Source: JAFKFI01 sp963795435
Lineage (GTDB): Bacteria; Pseudomonadota; Alphaproteobacteria; Acetobacterales; Acetobacteraceae
NCBI GenBank assembly: GCA_963795435.1
Contig: CAWCHV010000007.1
Coordinates: forward strand, 1,240,001 to 1,304,000
Reading direction: 5' to 3'
DNA length: 64,000 bases
The notes beneath the pieces were generated by a model. That model did no database searches, had not been told where the DNA came from, and saw only the letters and a program-made list of their open reading frames with translations. Of the stretch, positions 27,864-36,679 are shown piece after piece (positions within the stretch are counted from its first letter, which is position 1; each line of letters opens with the position of its first letter). The position numbers were made by a program, and so were the translations under genes.

Positions 27864-28433
27864 TCACGGGCATATCGGGCATGTGCCGTTGTCCTCGGGA
27901 AATCGCTGCAGCGCCGCGCGCTGGGTCGCGACGTTCGCGGTCGGCAGGAACGGCATGTCCGACAACCGCGCGAGCGTCTGGTCCGGCGGCCAGGTGAATG
28001 CCGCCGAGCGCAGGGCTGCGAGCGCGAGCGGCCGGTTCCCCGCCGCGAGGGCGTTCGCCGCCCCGAGCAGCCCGTCCACCACCAGCTGCGACGGCGCGCC
28101 CGGCGCGATGCCCAGCGCCTGACGCACCTCCTCGCGCGCTTGCAGCATCTGCCCCTTGGTGATGGGCGACATGGCGAACCAGCGCGGGCTGGTGGACAAC
28201 TGCCCCGCCAGGTAGTCCACCGCCGCCGCCGCCCGCGCCGCGTCGACCGGATCGTTACGGGTGCGCGCCGGGTCGGCAAACGCCCATTGCGCGAGATTGA
28301 TCGCACCGATGTCGTTGTCCGCAAACAGACCATACGCATCGGGCGGCAGCCGCGCAGTGTCCGGCGGCGGGACGATGGCGGCGCATCCGGCCGCGAGCAG
28401 GGCGGCGATGACGATCAGCGCGCGGGGGCGCAT
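27864..28433 (-). CDS. Putative lipoprotein, unknown function
   Basis: 189 residues. The N-terminus IVIAALLAAGCAAIVPPPDT gives a lipobox LAAGC with Cys17 lipidated. The body (INLAQWAFADPARTRNDPVD onward) is Ala-rich and probably helical, with no catalytic motif I recognise. It ends in CPICP. The gene is downstream of the carbonic anhydrase by 9 bp in the same direction and may share its transcript. Confidence 0.7.
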   Translation of the reverse strand: MRPRALIVIAALLAAGCAAIVPPPDTARLPPDAYGLFADNDIGAINLAQWAFADPARTRNDPVDAARAAAAVDYLAGQLSTSPRWFAMSPITKGQMLQAREEVRQALGIAPGAPSQLVVDGLLGAANALAAGNRPLALAALRSAAFTWPPDQTLARLSDMPFLPTANVATQRAALQRFPEDNGTCPICP

Positions 28434-28442
28434 CGGGCCGGC

Positions 28443-28988
28443 TCAGCCGGCGGGGCGCAGCCCAGCCATGAAGCGCTCCGCCAACTCCACGTAGTGCTTG
28501 GCGTTGTAGTCGAAGCCGGCGCGCTCCTGGGCCGACATCACGCGCCACAGCTTGGCGGGCGCGCCGCTCCATAGCTCGTTCGGCCCGATCACCTTGTTGT
28601 TGGTGAGCAGCCCGCCGGCGGCCAGCATCCCGCCCTCCTCGATCACCGCGCCGTCCAGCACCGTGGCACCCATGCCGACGAAGGCGCCGTTGCGCAGCGT
28701 GCAGGCGTGGATGATGCAGGCGTGGCCCACCGTCACGTCATCGCCGATGATGGTCGGGAAGTCGCGGCCGTTGACGTGGACGATCGTGCCGTCCTGGATA
28801 TTGGTGCGGGCGCCGACGCGGATGAGGTTGGTGTCGCCGCGCAGCACGCATCCGAACCAAATTCCCGAGCGTGGCCCGATCGTCACGTCGCCGATCACCG
28901 CCGCGGTCGGCGCGACCCAGGCCTCGGGATCGATGGTCGGCGAGACGCCCTCGAACTCGTAGAGCGGGCCGGTTCCGGGATTATGCAT
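28443..28988 (-). CDS. Gamma-carbonic anhydrase family protein
   Basis: 181 residues from the ATG at 28988. Left-handed beta-helix hexapeptide repeats fill the protein, e.g. AVIGDVTIGPRSGIWFGCVL. The metal-binding histidines are in VGHACIIHACTLRN plus the earlier VHVNG. The family includes both true gamma-carbonic anhydrases and YrdA/PaaY proteins, so activity is uncertain. The start lies inside the argC stop region (8-bp overlap). Confidence 0.9.
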   Translation of the reverse strand: MHNPGTGPLYEFEGVSPTIDPEAWVAPTAAVIGDVTIGPRSGIWFGCVLRGDTNLIRVGARTNIQDGTIVHVNGRDFPTIIGDDVTVGHACIIHACTLRNGAFVGMGATVLDGAVIEEGGMLAAGGLLTNNKVIGPNELWSGAPAKLWRVMSAQERAGFDYNAKHYVELAERFMAGLRPAG

Positions 28989-29937
28989 GGACCGCCCCCT
29001 TCTCCCGGCTCCGCGCCGCGCCAAGCCCGAGCATCAGCCCGATATTCTGCACCGCCGCACCCGAGGCACCCTTGCCGAGATTGTCGAGCTTGGCGACCAG
29101 CACCGCCTGCCGCCGCGCCTCGTTGGCGTAGACACGCAGTTCCATCCGGTCGGTTCCGTTCAACGCCTCCGGTTCGAGTTTTTCGGGCGGTTCGGCATCA
29201 ATCACACGCACCAGCGCGCAAGCTTGGTATCGCTCGGCCAGCACCGCCCGCAAGTCCGCGCCGGTGGGCCGTCCGGCGAGCGTGTCCAGATGCAGCGGCA
29301 CCGAGACCAGCATCCCCTGGCGGAAATGCCCGACCGAGGGAACGAAGATCGGCCGCCGGGTCAGCGCGGCGTAGCGTTCGGTCTCGGGCACGTGCTTGTG
29401 CTCGAGCCCGAGCGCGTACAGCTCGAAGGCCGGCCCGCCGGCGCCCTCGTGCGCCTCGATCATCGACCGGCCGCCGCCCGAGTAGCCGCTGACGGCGTTG
29501 ATCGTCACCGGGTAGTCCGCCGGCATGATGCCGGCATCGACCAGCGGGCGGATCAGCGCGATCGCGCCGGTGGGATAGCAGCCCGGATTGGCGACCCTCC
29601 GCGATCGCGCGATGCGCTCGGCCTGCTCCGGCTCCATCTCCGCGAAGCCGTAGGTCCACTCGGGATGCACCCGGTGCGCCGTGCTGGCGTCCAGCAGCTT
29701 CGGTCCGCGCGCGCCCAGAGCGTCGACGAGCGCGGTCGACTCCCGCGCCGCATCGTCCGGCAGGCAGAGCACGACCAAATCGACCTCGGCCATCAGCGCC
29801 TGCCGCGCGTCCGGGTCCTTGCGGCGCTCGCCGGTCAGGCTGCGCAATTCGATCTCGGGGACGGCCCGCAGGCGCTCGCGGATGCCGAGCCCCGTCGTGC
29901 CAGCCTCGCCGTCGATGAATATTTTCGCCTGTGCCAT
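28981..29937 (-). CDS. argC: N-acetyl-gamma-glutamyl-phosphate reductase (short class)
   Basis: 318 residues from the ATG at 29937. It begins AKIFIDGEAGTTGLGIRERL, the short-class (ArgC type 2) N-terminus with NADP-binding glycines. The catalytic Cys is in RRVANPGCYPTGAIALIRPL and the substrate-binding region is AVSGYSGGGRSM. It reduces N-acetylglutamyl phosphate in arginine synthesis. It follows rpsI/rplM across a strong hairpin, so it has its own or read-through expression. Confidence 0.95.
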   Translation of the reverse strand: MAQAKIFIDGEAGTTGLGIRERLRAVPEIELRSLTGERRKDPDARQALMAEVDLVVLCLPDDAARESTALVDALGARGPKLLDASTAHRVHPEWTYGFAEMEPEQAERIARSRRVANPGCYPTGAIALIRPLVDAGIMPADYPVTINAVSGYSGGGRSMIEAHEGAGGPAFELYALGLEHKHVPETERYAALTRRPIFVPSVGHFRQGMLVSVPLHLDTLAGRPTGADLRAVLAERYQACALVRVIDAEPPEKLEPEALNGTDRMELRVYANEARRQAVLVAKLDNLGKGASGAAVQNIGLMLGLGAARSREKGAVHA

Positions 29938-29992
29938 GACCGATCTACCTCGGAGAGAAACCGATGGTCCCCTTGATGGGACCGCGAACGCA

Positions 29993-30023
29993 AGAGGGGC
30001 GGCCCCGACGGGACCGCCCCTCT
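29993..30023 (-). terminator. Intrinsic-type hairpin after rpsI
   Basis: AGAGGGGCGG pairs with CCGCCCCTCT around a short loop. The hairpin lies about 23 bp past the rpsI stop and is followed by only a weak T-run, so termination may be partial, leaving some read-through into argC. Confidence 0.6.
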
Positions 30024-30045
30024 GCAATGCGTGGGCAAAAATCCG

Positions 30046-30540
30046 TCAGCGCTTGCTGAACTGGAAGCTGCGTCGGGCCTTGGCGCGGCCGTACTTCTTG
30101 CGCTCGACCACGCGCGGGTCGCGCGTGAGGAAGCCGGCGACCTTGAGGATGCCGCGCAGCTCCGGCTCGTAATTGGTCAGCGCGCGGCTGATGCCGTGCC
30201 GCACCGCGCCCGCCTGGCCGGACAGCCCGCCGCCTGTGACGGTGCAGAACACGTCGAACTGGTTGTAGCGGTCGGCCACCAGGAAGGGCTGGGTGATCAG
30301 CATCCGCAGCACGGGGCGGGCGAAATACTGGCCGACCCGCTTGCCGTTGACGGTGATCTCGCCCTTGCCGGGCTTGACCCACACGCGAGCCACCGCGTCC
30401 TTGCGCCGGCCGGTGGCGTAGCTGCGGCCGAGCGCGTCGCGCTTCGGCTCGCGCTTGGGCGGCGCGTCGGGGCTTGGCACCTGCGTCGCGATGGCGAGGT
30501 CCTTGAGGTCGGCCAGCGTGCGGGTCTGGGTTCCGGACAT
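30046..30540 (-). CDS. rpsI: 30S ribosomal protein S9
   Basis: 164 residues. The conserved body starts at SYATGRRKDAVARVWVKPG and ends GRAKARRSFQFSKR, with the C-terminal SKR tail that reaches the P-site tRNA. The first about 40 residues (MSGTQTRTLADLKDLAIATQ and on) are an extension absent from E. coli S9 but common in Rhodospirillales. It begins 4 bp after the rplM stop, the universal rplM-rpsI pair. Confidence 0.98.
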   Translation of the reverse strand: MSGTQTRTLADLKDLAIATQVPSPDAPPKREPKRDALGRSYATGRRKDAVARVWVKPGKGEITVNGKRVGQYFARPVLRMLITQPFLVADRYNQFDVFCTVTGGGLSGQAGAVRHGISRALTNYEPELRGILKVAGFLTRDPRVVERKKYGRAKARRSFQFSKR

Positions 30541-30544
30541 GGTC

Positions 30545-31012
30545 TCAGCCCCTCTTGTTCTTGGGGTTCATGGCGGCAACGTCGAGCGGGCGCGGCCGCT
30601 GGCCGTCATGCGGATGCTCGGCGCCGGCATAGACGTGAAGGTGCTTCATCTGCTGGCGCTGCAGCGGGCCGCGCGTGATCATCCGCTCGACCGCCTTCTC
30701 GATCACCCGCTCGGGATGCGCGCTGGCGAGGCGTTGCCCCAGGGAACGCCCCTTGATGCCGCCGGGATAGCCGGTGTGGTAGTAGAACACCGACTGCTCG
30801 GCCTTGTTGCCGGTCAGCCTCACCTTGGCGGCGTTGACGATCACGACGTTGTCGCCGCAATCGACATGCGGGGTGAACTGGGGCTTGTGCTTGCCGCGCA
30901 GCCGGTTGGCGACGATCGCGGCGAGACGCCCGAGCACCAGGCCCTCGGCGTCGATCAGCACCCAGTCCTTCCGAACCTCCGCGGGCTTGAGCGAGAGGGT
31001 GGTCTTCAGCAT
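30545..31012 (-). CDS. rplM: 50S ribosomal protein L13
   Basis: 155 residues from the ATG at 31012. It shows WVLIDAEGLVLGRLAAIVAN, HVDCGDNVVIVNAAKVRLTG, YYHTGYPGGIKGRSLGQRL and MLPRG-region equivalent MITRGPLQRQQMKHLHVYAG. L13 is an early-assembly large-subunit protein. The gene is divergent from the IlvD/Edd dehydratase across about 126 bp. Confidence 0.98.
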   Translation of the reverse strand: MLKTTLSLKPAEVRKDWVLIDAEGLVLGRLAAIVANRLRGKHKPQFTPHVDCGDNVVIVNAAKVRLTGNKAEQSVFYYHTGYPGGIKGRSLGQRLASAHPERVIEKAVERMITRGPLQRQQMKHLHVYAGAEHPHDGQRPRPLDVAAMNPKNKRG

Positions 31013-31081
31013 CGCTGCATCCTTCGGGAACAGGCGGCGGCTTATGGCCAGAAACCCCCGTGCCGTCAAGTTTTCCTCTGT

Positions 31082-31099
31082 GTGGTATTATATTACCAC
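31082..31099. promoter_or_regulatory. Candidate operator: 18-bp palindrome before the IlvD/Edd gene
   Basis: GTGGTA and TACCAC form perfect 6-bp arms around TTATAT, in a region far richer in AT than its surroundings. It lies 40 bp before the dehydratase start and 70 bp before the rplM start. A symmetric site of this type suits a dimeric repressor such as a GntR-family sugar-acid regulator. No regulator gene is adjacent, so the binding protein is unknown. Confidence 0.5.
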
Positions 31100-31138
31100 C
31101 ATTTGCGAGGGGGTGCCGAACAGCGGTAGCCTCGCCCC

Positions 31139-32836
31139 ATGACCGAGCCACCCAAGCGCGGCCTTGCCCGCAACACGGCGAATTACGGCGACCGGGACTT
31201 CGCGCTCTATCTGCGCCGGTCCTTCGCCAAGTCGATGGGCTACTCGCAGGCGATGCTCGACCGGCCGGTGGTCGGCATCGTCGATACCGGCTCGGCCTAC
31301 AACAACTGCCACCGCACGCTGCCCGAGCTCATCGAGGCGGTGAAGCGCGGCGTGCTGGCGGCGGGCGGCCTGCCCCTGCCCTTCCCGACGATCTCGCTGT
31401 GCGAGCCGTCGCTGTTCCCGACCTCGATGCACTACCGCAACTTGGCCGCCCTCGACACCGAGGCGATGCTGACGGCGCAGCCGATGGACGCGGCGGTGCT
31501 GGTCGGCGGCTGCGACAAGACGGTGCCGGCGCAGCTCATGGCCGCCGCCTCGGCCAACCTGCCCTGCGTGCAGCTCGTCACCGGGCCGATGCTGGCGACG
31601 CCGTTCCAGGGCGAGCGCCTCTCCGCCTGCACCGATTGCCGGCGCTACTGGGCGCAGTATCGCGCGGGCGCCGTGTCGGGCGAGCGCATCGCCGAGGTCG
31701 AGGGGCGGCTCGCGACCACCGCCGGCACCTGCGGCGTGATGGGCACGGCGAGTACGATGGCCTGTATCGCCGAGACCTTCGGCATGATGCCGCTCGGCCA
31801 GGGCAGCATCCCGGCGGTCCACGCCGACCGGCTGCGCGCGGCCGAGGAGGCCGGGGCGCTCGCCGTGCGCCTGATCGAAGCGCCGGTGCGCCCGTCCGAA
31901 ATCATCACCGAGCACGCGGTCGAGAACGCGCTGCGCGTCCTGCTGGCACTCGGCGGCTCGACCAACGCGCTGATCCACCTCACCGCCATCGCCGGCCGGC
32001 GCGGCATCCGCGTCGACCTCGACCGGCTGAACGCGCTCTCCGACAGCACGCCGGTCCTGGTCGACCTCAAGCCCACCGGCGAGGGCTACATGGAGGACTT
32101 TCATAGCGCCGGGGGCATGCCGGCGCTGCTGTGGGAGTTGCGCGACCTGCTGCATCTCGACGCCGTCGATGTGTCCGGCGCCCAGCTTGCCGACCGCCTC
32201 GCCGAGCCCGCCTTCGTCGACCGCCGCTATATCCGCGCTCGCGCCGAGCCGGTCTCGCCGGTGGGCGGGCTGGTAGCGCTGTTCGGCAGCCTCGCCCCGC
32301 GCGGCGCCATCCTCAAGCGCAGCGCAGCGACCCCCGATTTGTTCGAGACTGAGGCGCGCGCGGTGGTGTTCGACGGCCTGGAAGACCTCGCCGCCAGGAT
32401 CGACGATCCCGCGCTGGACGTGACGGCATCGGACGTGCTGGTGCTGAAGAACGCCGGCCCGCTGACCCCGGCCGGGATGCCCGAGGCCGGCTATCTGCCC
32501 ATTCCGCAGAAACTCGCCCGCGCCGGGGTGAAGGACATGGTGCGGATCAGTGACTGCCGCATGTCGGGCACCGCCTTTGGTACCATCGTATTGCATGTGA
32601 CTCCGGAGGCGGCGGCCGGCGGCCCGCTCGCGCTGGTCGAGAGCGGCGACCGCATCCGCCTCTCCGTACGGGAGCGCCGGATCGATCTGCTGGTCCCGGA
32701 CGGTGTGCTCGCCTCCCGCCGCGCCGCTTGGCGCCCGCCCGCTACGCCACTTCGTGGCTGGGACCGGCTGGTGGCCGAGCAAGTGCTGCAGGCCGACGAG
32801 GGTTGCGACCTTTCCGTCATGCGCGCGGGTGGCTGA
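31139..32836 (+). CDS. IlvD/Edd family dehydratase (sugar-acid dehydratase-like)
   Basis: 565 residues. Iron-sulfur ligands appear as GGCDKTVPAQLMAAASANLP and GTCGVMGTASTMACIAE. Other conserved parts are CEPSLFPTSMHYRN, LGGSTNALIHLTAI and MVRISDCRMSGTAFG. The SACTDCRRYW stretch and overall length fit L-arabonate/dihydroxyacid-type dehydratases of the sugar-acid branch rather than the biosynthetic IlvD. It removes water from a sugar acid to give a 2-keto-3-deoxy acid. It overlaps the next gene by 8 bp. Confidence 0.88.
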   Translation: MTEPPKRGLARNTANYGDRDFALYLRRSFAKSMGYSQAMLDRPVVGIVDTGSAYNNCHRTLPELIEAVKRGVLAAGGLPLPFPTISLCEPSLFPTSMHYRNLAALDTEAMLTAQPMDAAVLVGGCDKTVPAQLMAAASANLPCVQLVTGPMLATPFQGERLSACTDCRRYWAQYRAGAVSGERIAEVEGRLATTAGTCGVMGTASTMACIAETFGMMPLGQGSIPAVHADRLRAAEEAGALAVRLIEAPVRPSEIITEHAVENALRVLLALGGSTNALIHLTAIAGRRGIRVDLDRLNALSDSTPVLVDLKPTGEGYMEDFHSAGGMPALLWELRDLLHLDAVDVSGAQLADRLAEPAFVDRRYIRARAEPVSPVGGLVALFGSLAPRGAILKRSAATPDLFETEARAVVFDGLEDLAARIDDPALDVTASDVLVLKNAGPLTPAGMPEAGYLPIPQKLARAGVKDMVRISDCRMSGTAFGTIVLHVTPEAAAGGPLALVESGDRIRLSVRERRIDLLVPDGVLASRRAAWRPPATPLRGWDRLVAEQVLQADEGCDLSVMRAGG

Positions 32837-33689
32837 GCGCGTCCACGTAATCGGCGCCGCCGGCCGTACCGGAGCCGCGGTTTGCCGGGCGCTGTTTGCC
32901 GACGGGATCGAAGTCGTCCCCGTGGTGCGCGATGCGGGGAAATGGGCGACCGTCGGACACGGCCCCGCCCGCGTCGCCGACCTCGCCGATCATTCCGCGC
33001 TGACAGCGGCTCTGCACGATGCTCGGCGGATCGTCTCCTGCGCCCACGCCCGTTACGCGCCGGCGGTGCTGGCGGCGGCGCCCGCCGATGCGCGCTACGT
33101 ATTCCTCGGCAGCACCAGGAAATTCACCCGCTGGCCGGACGCGCACGGGCGCGGCGTGCAGGCCGGCGAGACGGCCTTTCTCGGCTCCGGCCGCGCCGGG
33201 GTCATGCTGCATCCGACGATGATTTATGGCGCCGAGGGCGAGGACAACGTTCAGCGCCTCGCCACCCTGCTGGGCCGACTGCCGGTCGTGCCGCTGCCCG
33301 GCGGCGGCCAGGCCCTGGTCCAGCCGATCCATCAAGATGACCTCACACGCTGCATCCGCGCCGCGCTGGCGCGGGATTGGGGCGCTCCGCAAAGTCTGGT
33401 GGTCGCCGGACCCGAGCCCCTCGCCTACGCCGATTTCGTGCGCGCCGTCGCCGCTGGCGCCGGGCTCGCGCGGCCCCGCCTCGTTCCGCTCCCCGCCGGG
33501 CTGCTCATCGCCGCAGCGCTGCCGACGGCCCTCCTGCCGCTCGTGCCGACCATCCGGCCATCCGAGATCCGGCGGCTGCTGGAGGACAAGGCGTTCGACA
33601 TCGGCCCGATGGTCGCAACTCTGGGCGTCCGGCCGATGGCCTTGCAGGACGGGCTTGCGCGTACCTTCGCGCCGCAGCACAAGACGTAG
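32829..33689 (+). CDS. NAD(P)-binding epimerase/reductase-like protein
   Basis: 286 residues from a GTG at 32829. An N-terminal Rossmann motif HVIGAAGRTGAAVCRALFAD is followed by VFLGSTRKFTRWPDAHGRG, MLHPTMIYGAEGEDNVQRLA and VVPLPGGGQALVQPIHQDDL. The order resembles NDUFA9-like or atypical short-chain dehydrogenases. It starts inside the dehydratase gene, so the two are translationally coupled, suggesting a shared sugar-acid pathway. The substrate is unknown. Confidence 0.8.
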   Translation: MAERVHVIGAAGRTGAAVCRALFADGIEVVPVVRDAGKWATVGHGPARVADLADHSALTAALHDARRIVSCAHARYAPAVLAAAPADARYVFLGSTRKFTRWPDAHGRGVQAGETAFLGSGRAGVMLHPTMIYGAEGEDNVQRLATLLGRLPVVPLPGGGQALVQPIHQDDLTRCIRAALARDWGAPQSLVVAGPEPLAYADFVRAVAAGAGLARPRLVPLPAGLLIAAALPTALLPLVPTIRPSEIRRLLEDKAFDIGPMVATLGVRPMALQDGLARTFAPQHKT

Positions 33690-33705
33690 GAACACGGAGG
33701 CATCG

Positions 33706-34968
33706 ATGCCGATCATCAACCGCATCGCCGATTTCCACCCGGACATGACGGAATGGCGGCGCGACCTGCACGCCAATCCCGAACTCGCCCTGCAAGAGAC
33801 CCGCACCAGCCAGGTGGTGCAGGACAAGCTGCGCTCCTTCGGCGTGGACGAGGTGGTGACGGGCCTCGCCACGACCGGCGTGGTCGGCGTCATCCGCGGT
33901 CGCGGACCCGGCGGCGCGATCGGCTTGCGAGCGGACATGGATGCCCTGCCGTTGCAGGAGGAGACCGGCGCGCCCTACGCCTCGCGCAATCCCGGGAAGA
34001 TGCACGCCTGCGGCCATGACGGGCACACCACGATGCTGCTCGGCGCCGCGCGCTATCTCGCCGAGACGCGCAATTTCGACGGCACCGTCTACGTCATCTT
34101 CCAGCCCGCCGAGGAAAATCTCGGCGGCGGCGAGATCATGGTGAAGGACGGGCTGTTCGACCGCTTCCCGATGGAGAAGGTGTTCGGGATGCACAACTGG
34201 CCCTCAATGCCGGCGGGCACGTTCTATTGGCGCAACGGGCCGACGATGGCCGCCGTCGCCAATATCGAGATCACCGTCACCGGCAAGGGGGCGCACGGCG
34301 CTTATCCCGAGCGCGGCATCGACCCGATCGTGGTCGCCAGCCACATCGTCACCGCGCTGCAGACGATCGTGTCGCGAAATCTGAACGGGATGGAGGCCGG
34401 CGTGGTGACGATCGGCCATATCGGCGGCGGGTTCATCTACAACATCATCCCCGAGACGGTGCACATGAAGGGCACCGGCCGCTGGTTCTCCCCCAAGGTG
34501 GGCGACATGCTGGAGAATGGGGTGCAACGCATCGCAAAGGGGATCGCCGAGAGCTTCGGCGCCAAGGCGGAGGTGATGTTCGAGCGCGCATACCCGCCCA
34601 CCGTGAACGACGCCGAGGCAATGGCGCTGGCCCGGCGCGCGGCGGAAGCCGTCGCGGGCGGAGCGCGCGTGGAGCACCTCGAACGCCCCTCGATGGGCGG
34701 CGAGGATTTCGCGTTCATGCTGGAGAAGAAGCAGGGCGCCTACATCATGCTCGGCGCCGGGCGCACCAACGACGACCCGCAGCTGCACAACCCGCACTAC
34801 GATTTCAACGACGAGATCCTTCCCGTCGGCGCCTCGGTACTGGGCCACGCTCATCGAGCAGTTGCTGCCGCGCAAGTCCTGATCGGCGGACCAGAAGTCA
34901 AACACGGTGGTCCGCTTCGCGCCTCTTGGGCCGCGCTTCACCAAAGCTCCGGCGCAAGGTCGGCGTGA
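33706..34968 (+). CDS. M20 family amidohydrolase (hippurate hydrolase-like), C-terminus frameshifted
   Basis: As written the frame runs to 34968, but the last 40 codons are not family-like and overlap the convergent cysI. Removing one G at 34836-34837 gives ASYWATLIEQLLPRKS and a stop at 34880-34882: a normal 391-residue enzyme. Metal ligands are in MHACGHDGHTTMLLGAA, FQPAEENLGGGEIM and PSMGGEDFAFMLE. The family cleaves N-acyl amino acids. GGAGG precedes the ATG. The dehydratase and Rossmann genes lie upstream in the same direction. Confidence 0.9.
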   Translation: MPIINRIADFHPDMTEWRRDLHANPELALQETRTSQVVQDKLRSFGVDEVVTGLATTGVVGVIRGRGPGGAIGLRADMDALPLQEETGAPYASRNPGKMHACGHDGHTTMLLGAARYLAETRNFDGTVYVIFQPAEENLGGGEIMVKDGLFDRFPMEKVFGMHNWPSMPAGTFYWRNGPTMAAVANIEITVTGKGAHGAYPERGIDPIVVASHIVTALQTIVSRNLNGMEAGVVTIGHIGGGFIYNIIPETVHMKGTGRWFSPKVGDMLENGVQRIAKGIAESFGAKAEVMFERAYPPTVNDAEAMALARRAAEAVAGGARVEHLERPSMGGEDFAFMLEKKQGAYIMLGAGRTNDDPQLHNPHYDFNDEILPVGASVLGHAHRAVAAAQVLIGGPEVKHGGPLRASWAALHQSSGARSA

Positions 34969-36659
34969 AAGCGGTTGCCCGCCGTGGTTGCTTGCACCTG
35001 GCCGGCGCGGATGACGAAGTCGGAGAAATGCTCGCCCTCCGCCCGCTCGTGCGCGTATGCGGCGATCAGCGGCTCCAGTGCCGCCATGATCCCCTCGTGC
35101 GTCACGTCTTTCGCGAATAGCTTGTTCAGGCGCGTACCGTCGAAAGCGCCTCCCAGGTAGAGGTTGTAGGTGCCGGGTCCGCGCCCGACCAGGCCGATCT
35201 CGGCCAGGTACGGGCGCGCGCAGCCATTCGGGCAGCCGGTCATGCGGATGGTGATCTCGTCATCGGCCAGCCCGTGCCGCTCCAGCACCTCCTCCAGCGC
35301 CGTCAGCAGGTCCGGCAGGTAGCGCTCGCTCTCGGCCAAGGCGAGGCCGCAGGTCGGCAGCGCCACGCACGCCATTGCGCCGCGCCTGAGTCCGCTGACC
35401 GGGCGGTTCAAACCGTGCTCGGTCAGAAGCGCCGCGATCGCCGCCTTCTCCTCTGGCCTCACCCCGGAGATGATGAGGTTCTGATTGGCGGTGAGCACGA
35501 AATTTCCCTGATGCACACCGGCGATGTCATGCAATCCGCTCAGCAGCCGCTGGCCCGGCAGGTCGCGGACGCGGCCGTTCTCGATGAACAGGACGTGGTG
35601 CCACAGCCCGTCCTCGCCCTCGATCCATCCTCGCGGATCAGCGGATCTCTCGAACCGGAAAGCCCTCGCGGGCGGCAGCGCATGAGCCAGTGCGCGTTCT
35701 AGTTCCGCGCGGAACCAGTCGAGCCCGAATTCCTCGATCGTGTATTTCAGGCGGGCGTGTTTGCGGCTGGCGCGATTGCCCCAGTCGCGCTGCACGATCA
35801 CCGCTTTCTCCGCGACGTCGACCACCTGGTCCGGGCGGCAGAAGCCGATCACGTCGCCGGTGCGCGGAAACGTGTCGGGCTCGCCATGCGTCATGCCCAT
35901 GCCGCCGCCGACCACCACGTTGTACCCGGCGATGTGGCCATCCTCCTCGATGGCGATGAAGCCGAGATCGTGCGCGAATACATCCACGTCGTTCAGCGGC
36001 GGAACGGCGACGGCGATCTTGAACTTGCGCGGCAAATAGGTGCGGCCGTAGATCGGCTCGCCCTCCGCCTCGTCCTCGCCGCCAGCCACCTTCGCGCCGT
36101 CCAGCCAGATCTCGTGATAGGCGCCGCCGCGCGGGCGCAGATGCTCGCTGATGGCGCGCGCCAGTGCCGCCACCGCTTCGTGCGCCGCCGGCCGGTACGG
36201 GATCGTGGCCGCTATGACGTTGCGGTTCACGTCGCCGCAGGCCGCGACCGTATCGAGCAACGCCGCGTTGATATCCTGGATCGCCGGACGCAGGTTGCTC
36301 TTGATGATGCCATGAAACTGGATGGTTTCGCGCGTCGTGAGCCGCAGCGTGCCGTTGCCCCGCTCGAGCGCAATCGCCTCCAGCGCCAACCACTGCGCGG
36401 GCGTCATGACGCCGCCGGGGATGCGCAGCCGGGCCATGAAGATGAAGGCCTTTTCCATGCGCTTCTTGCCGCGCTCGGCCCGCAGGTCGCGATCATCCTG
36501 CTGGTAGATGCCGTGGAACTTCGTAAGCTGCGTGTCGTCCTCGGATAGTGCGCCGGTCTCGGCCCGCAACAGGCCGTCGGCGAGCGTGCCGCGCAGGAAG
36601 CGGCTCGACTCCTTGATCGCCTCGTTGCGCGAGAGCGGACGCGCGGGATGCTTGGTCAT
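34938..36659 (-). CDS. cysI: Assimilatory sulfite reductase, hemoprotein beta subunit
   Basis: 573 residues from the ATG at 36659. It contains the two half-repeats of the sulfite/nitrite reductase fold. The siroheme-[4Fe-4S] cysteines are in ACVALPTCGLALAESERYLP and RMTGCPNGCARPYLAEIGLV. Earlier landmarks are LRLTTRETIQFHGI and GDVNRNVIAA. With CysJ it reduces sulfite to sulfide by six electrons. It lies 20 bp after cysJ in the same transcript. Confidence 0.97.
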   Translation of the reverse strand: MTKHPARPLSRNEAIKESSRFLRGTLADGLLRAETGALSEDDTQLTKFHGIYQQDDRDLRAERGKKRMEKAFIFMARLRIPGGVMTPAQWLALEAIALERGNGTLRLTTRETIQFHGIIKSNLRPAIQDINAALLDTVAACGDVNRNVIAATIPYRPAAHEAVAALARAISEHLRPRGGAYHEIWLDGAKVAGGEDEAEGEPIYGRTYLPRKFKIAVAVPPLNDVDVFAHDLGFIAIEEDGHIAGYNVVVGGGMGMTHGEPDTFPRTGDVIGFCRPDQVVDVAEKAVIVQRDWGNRASRKHARLKYTIEEFGLDWFRAELERALAHALPPARAFRFERSADPRGWIEGEDGLWHHVLFIENGRVRDLPGQRLLSGLHDIAGVHQGNFVLTANQNLIISGVRPEEKAAIAALLTEHGLNRPVSGLRRGAMACVALPTCGLALAESERYLPDLLTALEEVLERHGLADDEITIRMTGCPNGCARPYLAEIGLVGRGPGTYNLYLGGAFDGTRLNKLFAKDVTHEGIMAALEPLIAAYAHERAEGEHFSDFVIRAGQVQATTAGNRFHADLAPELW

Positions 36660-36679
36660 GTCGGTTGCTCCCCTCGGGC

